A DNA stretch of 11,140 bases from an uncultured Erysipelotrichaceae bacterium (GTDB lineage: Bacteria > Bacillota_I > Bacilli_A > Erysipelotrichales > Erysipelotrichaceae): the NCBI GenBank assembly GCA_937902945.1, contig CALEMD010000022.1, positions 1 through 11,140 on the forward strand, in the 5' to 3' direction. Shown here piece by piece: positions 1-5,534 of this stretch. The notes under the pieces were generated by a model. It made no database searches and had not been told where the DNA came from. It saw only the letters and a list, made by a program, of their open reading frames with translations. The translations under genes and the position numbers were made by a program. Numbering within the stretch: the first letter of the stretch is position 1; each line of letters starts with the position of its first letter.

Positions 1-18
1 TGCGTCACTTTTATTCAT
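1..18 (-). CDS. First codons of a divergent gene, cut by the window edge
   Basis: Only six codons (M-N-K-S-D-A) are visible, so no function can be given. The start is supported by signals in correct order on the minus strand: an AGGAAG ribosome-binding site at 29..24, five bases before the ATG at 18, and a promoter-like pair TTCACA (70..65) and TACAAT (46..41) with an 18-base spacer, which would start transcription near 34. The gene diverges from the Rrf2 regulator and may be its target, which is inference from position only. Confidence 0.45.
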
Positions 19-40
19 TTGTGCTTCCTGTTGCATTTAG

Positions 41-70
41 ATTGTAAATTCGGGATATAAAAATTGTGAA
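41..70 (-). promoter_or_regulatory. Putative sigma-A promoter for the off-window divergent gene
   Basis: On the minus strand, TTCACA (70..65) and TACAAT (46..41) are separated by 18 bases. The predicted start near 34 gives a short leader of about 16 bases carrying AGGAAG. Confidence 0.4.
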
Positions 71-75
71 AATGC

Positions 76-103
76 AAAACATGTATGTTTATTGGCATGT
101 TTT
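76..103. promoter_or_regulatory. Inverted repeat between divergent promoters, candidate operator
   Basis: AAAACATG (76-83) and CATGTTTT (96-103) form a perfect 8-bp inverted repeat with a 12-base spacer. It lies between the two divergent promoters and touches the putative -35 box of the Rrf2 gene at 102-107. Rrf2 regulators often repress their own gene and a neighbour, so an autoregulatory operator is plausible but not proven. It could also be a weak hairpin, but no long T-run follows. Confidence 0.35.
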
Positions 104-129
104 GATAATTGCTTTCGTCTTAATTATAG
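102..129 (+). promoter_or_regulatory. Putative promoter of the Rrf2 gene
   Basis: TTGATA (102-107) and TTATAG (124-129) are spaced by 16 bases. The predicted leader of about 40 bases contains the purine-rich GGTGGG (163-168) ahead of the ATG at 177. The -10 box is weak. Confidence 0.35.
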
Positions 130-176
130 AAATCAGATTCTATATCTCTTACAAAATGAAATGGTGGGAATAAAAA

Positions 177-599
177 ATGAAAATCAGAAGAGAAACGGAT
201 TATGCAATACGTGCTGTACGTGCATTGGTTAATGCAAATGGGAATGCAATGCTGTCAAAGGAAGTCGCAGAGGCTGAAGATATTCCGCAGACATATATAT
301 TGACCATTATGTGCAAGCTTAAGAATGCAAAGATGGTGAAGACAGTACATCGGCATGGAGACAGAAGAGGCGGCTATGTTCTTTCTGGAGATATTCATAA
401 GCTGACATTGTATGATATTGTGTTTGCTTTTGAAGGAGAGATGATGATCAATACCTGTCTGAGAGATCAGGATACATGTCCTGATAGAGATACGTGTACG
501 ATCCGACAGGAAATGCAGCGTATTAATGATGCACTGATTGCTGATATGAAAACGCATACCCTTGCCGAGATACTAGCAGAATCTAAAGCAAGCAAATAG
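177..599 (+). CDS. Rrf2-family transcriptional regulator, likely Fe-S type
   Basis: This 140-aa protein has the Rrf2 layout: an N-terminal winged helix (residues about 1-70, opening with the typical 'RRETDYAIRA'), a basic 'GDRRGGY' wing near residues 61-67, then a dimerisation helix at the C terminus. Three cysteines at 94, 101 and 107 (C-X6-C-X5-C) sit where IscR and NsrR bind a [2Fe-2S] or [4Fe-4S] cluster, so it probably senses iron-sulfur status, redox state or nitric oxide; this is inferred from family knowledge. The ATG at 177 follows GGTGGG at 163-168, a modest ribosome-binding site. It is divergent from an off-window gene, with an inverted repeat in between that could be its operator. 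It is transcribed alone and its 3' flank holds an unusual structured element. Which genes it controls cannot be told from here. Confidence 0.9.
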   Translation: MKIRRETDYAIRAVRALVNANGNAMLSKEVAEAEDIPQTYILTIMCKLKNAKMVKTVHRHGDRRGGYVLSGDIHKLTLYDIVFAFEGEMMINTCLRDQDTCPDRDTCTIRQEMQRINDALIADMKTHTLAEILAESKASK

Positions 600-618
600 C
601 AAAAGATTCTGACAATTA

Positions 619-683
619 GGTATCCAAGCGCATCGCGCTTATAAACCCCCACATTTATGCGGCTGCGCATGGATACTGGTGGG
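619..683 (+). ncRNA. Candidate structured RNA: four-helix cloverleaf with pseudoknot
   Basis: By hand folding, P1 pairs 619-625 with 671-677 (six Watson-Crick pairs plus one G-U). Inside are P2 (626-630 with 636-640, loop CATCG), P3 (ATAAA 641-645 with TTTAT 654-658, loop CCCCCACA) and P4 (657-661 with 666-670, or its inner three pairs if P3 is full length). The P3 loop CCCAC (648-652) can pair with GTGGG (679-683) just 3' of P1, forming a pseudoknot. A terminator follows at 692. There is no terminator between rrf2 and this element, so it would be the 3' part of the rrf2 transcript or a small RNA with its own promoter. I do not recognise a known family. It lacks tRNA T-loop and CCA features. 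The helices are also possible on the minus strand, but the minus-strand transcript should stop at the terminator first. Confidence 0.5.
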
Positions 684-691
684 AAATAAAA

Positions 692-720
692 ACTCAGGAT
701 TCTCCTGGGTTTTCTTCTGC
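692..720. terminator. Bidirectional intrinsic terminator
   Basis: ACTCAGGA (692-699), loop TTC, and TCCTGGGT (703-710) form an 8-bp stem with one G-U pair. TTTTCTTCT follows on the plus strand, and TTTTATTT follows on the minus strand (691..684). It sits between convergent genes and overlaps the last base region of the PHP gene, so it likely serves both. Confidence 0.75.
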
Positions 721-1535
721 TATTCTGACACAAATAGTTCTTTTCGTTTCTTCGCAGCTGAAGGAAGATCGTAATTGTCCAGAAAGTGTATATCCAGTCC
801 TTCGACAACAGACAAAGCACGATTCAGGTACGTGTCAGTATAGAAGTTCTTTGGATCGTGGACATCAAGGCCGATGATGACAGGTGCTTGATACTTTGCG
901 AATTCTTCAAAGAAGATACGTGTAGGATAGGCGTAACGTACAGAATCTTTGTATTGATGCAGTCCTCGAATGACTCCTGTTCCGCAGTTCAGTTCCATCG
1001 GAATATTGTAATGAATGGAGATTTTTGCAAGACGCTCAGCCGCCTTGCGTACACCTTCATCCAGTACCGGATAGCTGAATAATGCTACATCAGGATGACA
1101 TACATAATCTGCTAGATTGCGTCGGCAGCTTTCTTCAATGGCATCAATATATCGATTTAAGTCTTCAGCGGTTTCAATATCATAGGAACTGTCTTTTTCA
1201 TAGGATATATTGTGCTGACCAAGAATGCAGTAATCCATCTCTCGGCGGTATTTAGAAAGAACAGACCATTGATCTGGGTAGTATTCGACTTCCATGCCAA
1301 GGTATATATGAATCTTATCTTTATATTGTTCGGCAAGAGAACGAATAGACTGCATATATTCTGGAACCTGTGAGAAATTCATTCTTTCACCTTGATGAGG
1401 CTCTGGATATGCGGCATGGTCAGAAAAGCCAAGAACAGTGAGTCCATTGGCAATTGCTGCAGTAACATAATCTTCGTCAGTGCCGATCGCATGGCCGCAT
1501 CTGGAAGTATGTGTGTGATAATTAGTACGTATCAT
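720..1535 (-). CDS. PHP-family histidinol-phosphatase (HisJ type)
   Basis: The 271-aa protein starts at the ATG at 1535, chosen because AAGGAGG lies seven bases upstream and because the PHP domain begins at once with 'HTHTSRCGHA' (residues 7-16). Further metal-binding positions are visible: 'FSDHA' around His40, 'GMEVEY' with the metal-ligand Glu, 'GQHN', 'CHPD' and the late 'LDVHD'. These are typical of the polymerase-and-histidinol-phosphatase superfamily, a di- or trinuclear metal phosphoesterase. Length and motif order match HisJ-type histidinol-phosphatase, which turns histidinol phosphate into histidinol in histidine synthesis. No other his gene lies nearby, so the true substrate may be another phosphomonoester; this reservation matters because PHP enzymes are often over-annotated. 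The gene ends in the bidirectional terminator shared with rrf2. The open frame extends upstream to 1763, but that part overlaps the divergent small ORF and lacks support. Confidence 0.85.
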   Translation of the reverse strand: MIRTNYHTHTSRCGHAIGTDEDYVTAAIANGLTVLGFSDHAAYPEPHQGERMNFSQVPEYMQSIRSLAEQYKDKIHIYLGMEVEYYPDQWSVLSKYRREMDYCILGQHNISYEKDSSYDIETAEDLNRYIDAIEESCRRNLADYVCHPDVALFSYPVLDEGVRKAAERLAKISIHYNIPMELNCGTGVIRGLHQYKDSVRYAYPTRIFFEEFAKYQAPVIIGLDVHDPKNFYTDTYLNRALSVVEGLDIHFLDNYDLPSAAKKRKELFVSE

Positions 1536-1553
1536 ATAAGGACCTCCTTGTGA

Positions 1554-1582
1554 ATTATACACTATTTTGTTTGCCTGTTTGA
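1554..1582 (-). promoter_or_regulatory. Putative promoter of the PHP gene
   Basis: A perfect TATAAT lies at 1559..1554 on the minus strand, with only a poor -35 (TCAAAC, 1582..1577) 17 bases away. The predicted +1 near 1547 would place the GGAGG at the very 5' end of a leader about 12 bases long. Confidence 0.4.
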
Positions 1583-1599
1583 TCTCCCTGTTATAGAAT
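1571..1599 (+). promoter_or_regulatory. Putative promoter of the 49-aa small ORF
   Basis: TTGCCT (1571-1576) and TAGAAT (1594-1599) are spaced by 17 bases. Predicted +1 is about 1606, inside the palindrome CCGTTAACGG. It faces away from the PHP promoter in the same 75-base gap. Confidence 0.5.
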
Positions 1600-1603
1600 A
1601 GGT

Positions 1604-1613
1604 CCGTTAACGG
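1604..1613. repeat. Perfect 10-bp palindrome at a predicted start site
   Basis: CCGTTAACGG is a perfect palindrome covering the predicted +1 of the small ORF transcript and lying just before its ribosome-binding site. It may be an operator, but a 10-bp palindrome can also arise by chance. Confidence 0.25.
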
Positions 1614-1623
1614 AAGAGGATCT

Positions 1624-1773
1624 ATGGCAGATAAACAGAAATGTACAGAATCACTGGATGAAGTACTGAAAAAATTGGAAGAAGCAGAGAAAGAATTTGA
1701 TACAAAGATGAAGGCGGCAGATCTTGCGTCTATCATTAAACAGGAAGATGAAAAGAATTGCACCGAAAAATAA
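1624..1773 (+). CDS. Small charged protein, 49 aa, unknown function
   Basis: The frame starts ATG at 1624, opening MADKQK, and stops with TAA at 1771-1773. It is supported by a promoter (1571-1599), a purine-rich ribosome-binding site GGAAGAGGA (1612-1620) and a strong terminator (1783-1823), so it forms a complete one-gene transcription unit. The product is rich in Lys and Glu and has a likely amphipathic helix or coiled coil at residues about 9-30 (leucines and isoleucine-like spacing in 'SLDEVLKKLEEAEKEF'). It has two Cys (residues 7 and 46), no signal peptide and no membrane segment. The middle faintly recalls small helical subunits such as exonuclease VII small subunit, but it is too short and its partner gene xseA is absent, so I do not assign it. 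It was probably missed by length-limited gene calling. Confidence 0.6.
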   Translation: MADKQKCTESLDEVLKKLEEAEKEFDTKMKAADLASIIKQEDEKNCTEK

Positions 1774-1782
1774 TGGAAGAAG

Positions 1783-1823
1783 AAAAGCAGCTGGTTCTGT
1801 GCAGCAGAAAGGACTGCTTTTTT
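1783..1823 (+). terminator. Intrinsic terminator after the small ORF
   Basis: AAAAGCAG (1783-1790) pairs with CTGCTTTT (1814-1821). An inner stem TTCTG (1795-1799) with CAGAA (1805-1809) sits across a small internal loop. The T-run extends through 1823. Confidence 0.75.
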
Positions 1824-1862
1824 GTATGATTGCAGAAGACATATTCATTGCTGATTATTCTG

Positions 1863-1891
1863 TTGACAGGATATAGAGATATGTCTATATT
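1863..1891 (+). promoter_or_regulatory. Strong sigma-A promoter of the metal ATPase
   Basis: A perfect -35 TTGACA (1863-1868), a 17-base spacer and TATATT (1886-1891) make this the best promoter in the window. The predicted +1 at about 1898 falls inside the palindromic operator that follows. It also shows that in-frame ATGs upstream at 1830 and 1881 cannot be the real start. Confidence 0.85.
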
Positions 1892-1893
1892 AT

Positions 1894-1913
1894 ATATGAA
1901 CAGATGTTCATAT
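1894..1913. promoter_or_regulatory. ArsR/SmtB-type metal-sensor operator
   Basis: ATATGAACA (1894-1902), GA, TGTTCATAT (1905-1913) is a perfect 9-2-9 palindrome. It matches the TGAACA...TGTTCA core known for SmtB, CzrA, ZiaR and CadC operators of the ArsR/SmtB family. It covers the predicted +1 and ends just before the ribosome-binding GAGG (1914-1917), the usual position for repression relieved by Zn, Cd or Pb. No ArsR-family gene is in this window. Confidence 0.8.
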
Positions 1914-1922
1914 GAGGATGTT

Positions 1923-3986
1923 ATGAAAGAATATAGACTGAAACTTGAAAACCTGGATTGTGCATCATGTGCGGCAGAACTTGAAAGTGCATTTTCAAAG
2001 ATTAAGGGAATTGAAACCTGCACTGTAGATTTTATGCAGTTAACATGTATATATGCATGTGATCCAGAAAACCATGATGAAGCAGATAAAGAAATACGCA
2101 GAATAACTGCTATACAGGAACCGGATGTTGTCATTCGTGAAATTGATGATGAAAAGGATTCAGAAGATGACAGCAGATGGCCTTTATACCGGCTTTTGAT
2201 AGGGATCGCATTGTTTCTTGTCGGCTTATTTTCATCAGGTACTGTCGAAATCATATTTTTGCTTTCTGCATATGCAGTGCTTGGCTATGATGTGCTCTAT
2301 AAAGCATTCAGAAATATTCTTCATGGAAGTGTATTTGATGAAAACTTTCTGATGGGAATTGCTACACTTGCCGCATTGTTTCTGCAGGATTATAAAGAAG
2401 CTGTCAGCGTCATGCTGTTCTATCAGGTTGGTGAATACTTCCAGGATAAGGCAGTGGATCATTCTCGGGCTTCGATCAGTGCATTGATGGATATACGTCC
2501 TGATTATGCCAATGTAAATAGAGATGGAGAATATGTCAGAGTTTCTCCGGCAGAGGTAAAGATAGATGATGTAATTCAGGTGAAGCCGGGGGCAAAGGTT
2601 CCGCTTGATGGCATTGTTCTATCGGGGACTTCCAGTCTTGATACAGCCAGTCTTACAGGTGAATCAAAGCCGCGTGATGTTGAACCGGGCAGTGATGTTG
2701 CCAATGGCTGCGTGAATATCAATGGGCTGTTAACCATTCGCGTAACACGTGCGTATGCTGACAGCACCGTCAGTCAGATTCTGGATATGGTACAGAATGC
2801 ACAGAACAGAAAAACGAAAACAGAAAATTTCATTACGAAGTTCTCGAGAATATATACACCGACTGTAGTGATTGGAGCACTTGTGCTTGCAATCGGTCTC
2901 TTAATAAGCGGCTTTGGTGTTTATGATGCAGTTACAAGAGCATGTTCTTTCCTTGTAATTTCATGTCCGTGTGCACTGGTTATTTCAGTTCCTCTAGGTT
3001 TCTTCTCGGGAATCGGCGGCTTAAGCAAGCGGGGAATTCTTGTCAAAGGCAGTTCTGCAATAGAGGAACTGGCCAAGATCAATCAGACTGTTTTTGATAA
3101 GACTGGAACTTTGACAGCTGGAACATTTGCGGTTGCACATGTAATTGGTTCTGAAGAAACACTGAAAGATGCAGCTTATGCAGAAAGCTCCAGCAATCAT
3201 CCTATAGCAAAAGGAATTATGCATGCATATAAGGGAACAGTTGATAAGACATTGATTCAGGCTGTAAAGGAAATCCCAGGCCGAGGTCTGTCTATTGATA
3301 TGGAAAACAATCATATACTGGCTGGCAATAAAGCACTGATGGCTGATAATGGGATCCAATGTCCAGATATAGAGGAAACAGGAACTCGGGTATATGTTGC
3401 AAAGAATGGGACATTTGAAGGCTGTCTGATTGTGGCGGATGAATTGAAGGAAAAAGCTGCATCGGCAATAGACCAATTGCATAAAGATGGCATGAAGTGC
3501 ATCCTTGTCAGCGGTGACAGCCAGGATACAGTAGATACAGTTTCTGCAGAGCTGCATATGGATGGTGCACATGCACAATGTCTGCCGAGCGAGAAAGTGA
3601 ATATTATCCAGAAGCTGAAAGAAAATGGACCGGTTGCCTTTGTTGGCGATGGAGTCAATGATGCACCGGTGCTTGTAGAAGCAGATATAGGCATTGCGAT
3701 GGGCGCATTCGGCAGCGATGCTGCTATAGAAGCTGCAGATGTTGTTATTATGGATGATGATCCTGAAAAAGTATCTGTAGCGATACATGCATCAAAGAAA
3801 ACACTCCATATCGTAAAGCAGAATATATATGGAGCTATTCTGGCAAAACTGATTATTCTTGTTCTCGCCGCATTCGGCATTGCCGGAATGTGGATGGCTA
3901 TATTTGCGGATGTCGGTGTGGCAATGATCTGCATACTGAATTCAATGAGACTGCTGTATACTGGCAAAACAGCAGATAAGAACTGA
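1923..3986 (+). CDS. cadA: Zn/Cd/Pb-exporting P1B-type ATPase
   Basis: This 687-aa membrane pump uses ATP to export soft divalent metals. The start at 1923 is chosen because GAGG lies six bases upstream and the promoter and operator precede it. Residues 1-70 form a heavy-metal-associated domain with a CASC metal site (Cys13, Cys16); additional Cys at 33, 42 and 46 are nearby. An acidic linker (about 75-84) leads to the first membrane helices. Then come TGES (245-248, actuator), the transmembrane CPC (348-350), DKTGT with phosphorylated Asp392, the P1B-specific His-Pro (426-427), GDGVND (575-580), and a last pair of helices with Lys642 and Asp663 in 'ADVGVAMICILNSMRLL'. CPC plus that Lys and Asp places it in the P1B-2 subgroup (CadA/ZntA), not the copper pumps. 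All catalytic residues are present. It is monocistronic, with a terminator right after. Exact metal preference among Zn, Cd and Pb is unresolved. Confidence 0.93.
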   Translation: MKEYRLKLENLDCASCAAELESAFSKIKGIETCTVDFMQLTCIYACDPENHDEADKEIRRITAIQEPDVVIREIDDEKDSEDDSRWPLYRLLIGIALFLVGLFSSGTVEIIFLLSAYAVLGYDVLYKAFRNILHGSVFDENFLMGIATLAALFLQDYKEAVSVMLFYQVGEYFQDKAVDHSRASISALMDIRPDYANVNRDGEYVRVSPAEVKIDDVIQVKPGAKVPLDGIVLSGTSSLDTASLTGESKPRDVEPGSDVANGCVNINGLLTIRVTRAYADSTVSQILDMVQNAQNRKTKTENFITKFSRIYTPTVVIGALVLAIGLLISGFGVYDAVTRACSFLVISCPCALVISVPLGFFSGIGGLSKRGILVKGSSAIEELAKINQTVFDKTGTLTAGTFAVAHVIGSEETLKDAAYAESSSNHPIAKGIMHAYKGTVDKTLIQAVKEIPGRGLSIDMENNHILAGNKALMADNGIQCPDIEETGTRVYVAKNGTFEGCLIVADELKEKAASAIDQLHKDGMKCILVSGDSQDTVDTVSAELHMDGAHAQCLPSEKVNIIQKLKENGPVAFVGDGVNDAPVLVEADIGIAMGAFGSDAAIEAADVVIMDDDPEKVSVAIHASKKTLHIVKQNIYGAILAKLIILVLAAFGIAGMWMAIFADVGVAMICILNSMRLLYTGKTADKN

Positions 3987-3998
3987 CAGGAATGAAGG

Positions 3999-4022
3999 GC
4001 AGCTGTGGAGGCTGCTTTTTTT
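3999..4022 (+). terminator. Intrinsic terminator after the ATPase
   Basis: GCAGC (3999-4003), a seven-base loop and GCTGC (4011-4015) are followed by seven T (4016-4022). Confidence 0.8.
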
Positions 4023-4066
4023 ATTGTTTGAATCATTGCATCAGGAATTGGCAGAGAATGCTGGCA

Positions 4067-4110
4067 CAGAAGAGTGTCTGGGTCTTTTTATGGGTAAAAT
4101 CAGACTTCTG
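4067..4110. repeat. Bulged hairpin in the gap before the carboxypeptidase gene
   Basis: CAGAAG (4067-4072) pairs with CTTCTG (4105-4110), and TCTG (4077-4080) with CAGA (4101-4104), leaving a four-base bulge and a 20-base loop. The rest of the 159-base gap holds no ORF I can support. The role is unknown; it lies upstream of the predicted transcription start, so it is unlikely to be part of that mRNA. Confidence 0.25.
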
Positions 4111-4166
4111 CTAAGCTGTACATTATTCAATGCTGCTGTACTGCAACTGTATGAGATGAATGGATG

Positions 4167-4175
4167 TGCTAAAAT
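4167..4175 (+). promoter_or_regulatory. Extended -10 promoter giving a leaderless transcript
   Basis: TGC plus TAAAAT (-10 at 4170-4175) is an extended -10 element with no convincing -35. Counting seven bases from its last base puts +1 exactly on the A of the ATG at 4182. No Shine-Dalgarno precedes that ATG. Confidence 0.55.
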
Positions 4176-4181
4176 ATAGCC

Positions 4182-5465
4182 ATGAAAAAAATGATGCTGG
4201 GAATTCTTACATCGATTATGTTTGCCTGTGCTTTTCTGCCTGTATATGCAGAAGAACCGACAGCGACTCCGGCTGCTGAAGAGAATACAGAAACCACCAG
4301 CAATACTGAGGGCGGTCCTGCTATCTCTGCCCCTTCTGCCGTACTGATAGATTCAGCAAGCGGTACGATTCTATATCAGAAGAATATGAATGAAACACAT
4401 AATCAGGCAAGTCTTACTAAAATCATGACGGTATATCTTGCCTGTGAGAATCTGAAGAGTGATTCCTATCTGACAATGAGCGAAGATGTGTTCAATAGTT
4501 TTGATCGCAATACGAATCATCTGTGGATTGTAAATGAAGAGTCATTGCAGGTGAAAGATCTTGAATATGGGGCAATGCTTTCAAGTGCCAATGATTGTGC
4601 AAGCATGCTTGCGGCTGGCGTGTCTGGTACTCTGGATGCTTTTGTGCAGAAGATGAATGATACGGCCGCTTCTCTGAATATGAAAGACACAGTGTTTGCG
4701 GATGCAACAGGACTGCACAGCGATCAGTCTTCCACTCCCTATGACATGGCAGTTCTGACAAGAGCCGCATTGAAGAATGATACCTTTGCACAGGTGTTCA
4801 AAACAGTCAGCTATGAAATACCGGCAGATGGATATCAGGATGCAAGACAGATAGCAACAGACAATGAACAGCTGAAGCAGGGAGAGTATGCATATCAGTT
4901 TGTCAGCGGTGGAAAGATAGGCAATTCTGATGCAGGAGGCTTTGCAATGTCAGCTTCTGCAGACAATGGCAGTATGACGCTTGTTGCAGTGGTAATGGGA
5001 GAAGCAGACGATGCCTCTAGCTACAATGATACAAAGGCATTGTTTGAATATGGCTTTTCCAGCTATCGTCAGCTCAGCATCGATGCTTCATCCATTGGTT
5101 CTAAAACAGTTGATATATATGAAGGAAAGAAGCTGAAAGCAACAGCAGCATTCACAATTGATACCGGCTTCAATGCACTTGTGCCTTCTAGCGTAGAAGA
5201 CTCTTCAATGAAGACCGATATAGTTGTTGAGAATGAGAATGATCCGGAAACGATTGAAGCGTATGTAGTCTTCTATCTAGATGGAACAGAGGTTGGAAGA
5301 TCTAAAATGAATAAAGATATCACTGAATATGATATCAGTTTCAATGTAACAACATTGCCAACTATCATGCAGTATTTTGACTATTTCTGTATAGGAGTAC
5401 TGGCTCTGTTTGTATTTGGAAAACTACTGCTTCAGATTGGCCGGCATTTTATGCCGCCGCAGTAA
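4182..5465 (+). CDS. Secreted, membrane-anchored D-alanyl-D-alanine carboxypeptidase
   Basis: The 427-aa protein is a low-molecular-weight penicillin-binding protein (peptidase family S11) that trims the terminal D-Ala from peptidoglycan stem peptides. A Sec signal peptide spans residues 1-23 with a likely cut after 'VYA'; an acidic, Thr/Ala-rich linker follows to about 45. The active-site motifs are SLTK (77-80, nucleophile Ser77) and SAN (135-137). The third motif, normally KTG, reads KIG (245-247) within 'GGKIGNSDAGG', which is unusual and could change activity or beta-lactam binding. The C-terminal part (about 290-395) resembles the beta-rich PBP5 tail, and a transmembrane helix near 400-420 ('CIGVLALFVFGKLLL') replaces the amphipathic anchor of E. 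coli PBP5. The promoter sits directly on the start codon with no Shine-Dalgarno. No clear terminator follows the TAA. Confidence 0.88.
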   Translation: MKKMMLGILTSIMFACAFLPVYAEEPTATPAAEENTETTSNTEGGPAISAPSAVLIDSASGTILYQKNMNETHNQASLTKIMTVYLACENLKSDSYLTMSEDVFNSFDRNTNHLWIVNEESLQVKDLEYGAMLSSANDCASMLAAGVSGTLDAFVQKMNDTAASLNMKDTVFADATGLHSDQSSTPYDMAVLTRAALKNDTFAQVFKTVSYEIPADGYQDARQIATDNEQLKQGEYAYQFVSGGKIGNSDAGGFAMSASADNGSMTLVAVVMGEADDASSYNDTKALFEYGFSSYRQLSIDASSIGSKTVDIYEGKKLKATAAFTIDTGFNALVPSSVEDSSMKTDIVVENENDPETIEAYVVFYLDGTEVGRSKMNKDITEYDISFNVTTLPTIMQYFDYFCIGVLALFVFGKLLLQIGRHFMPPQ

Positions 5466-5499
5466 TGCTGAATTTTCTGTGAACGTTTTTGACTGATTA

Positions 5500-5528
5500 T
5501 TGAGAAAATAAAAACCTCATGATAGAAT
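5500..5528 (+). promoter_or_regulatory. Promoter giving a leaderless transcript (holin-like gene)
   Basis: TTGAGA (5500-5505), a 17-base spacer and TAGAAT (5523-5528), with TG at 5520-5521 forming an extended -10. The expected +1, seven bases past the box, is 5535, which is the A of the ATG. The six bases between (CTTCCC) hold no ribosome-binding site. Confidence 0.7.
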
Positions 5529-5534
5529 CTTCCC

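Noticed and set aside
619..677. tRNA gene suggested by the cloverleaf fold
   Set aside because: The stem pattern recalls a tRNA (7-bp outer stem, three arms), but there is no T-loop (TTCGANT), no D-loop GG, the T-like arm is only 3-5 bp with a 4-base loop, the anticodon-like loop has eight bases, and no CCA or discriminator context is seen.
1536..1763. N-terminal extension of the PHP protein
   Set aside because: The extension is low-complexity Ser/Phe-rich antisense of the small ORF, lies upstream of a clear AAGGAGG start, and the PHP domain begins at the chosen Met.
1830..1922. Upstream start for the metal ATPase at 1830
   Set aside because: The 31 extra codons cover the consensus promoter and palindromic operator and lack a ribosome-binding site; they are untranslated regulatory DNA.
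3021..4036. Long minus-strand open frames under the ATPase
   Set aside because: They are antisense to well-conserved ATPase motifs, Cys/Ser-rich without domain features and without ribosome-binding sites; shadow frames.
5441..5457. Hairpin GGCAT-TTT-ATGCC at the end of the carboxypeptidase gene as terminator
   Set aside because: It is inside the coding region and is not followed by a T-run, so it does not qualify as an intrinsic terminator.
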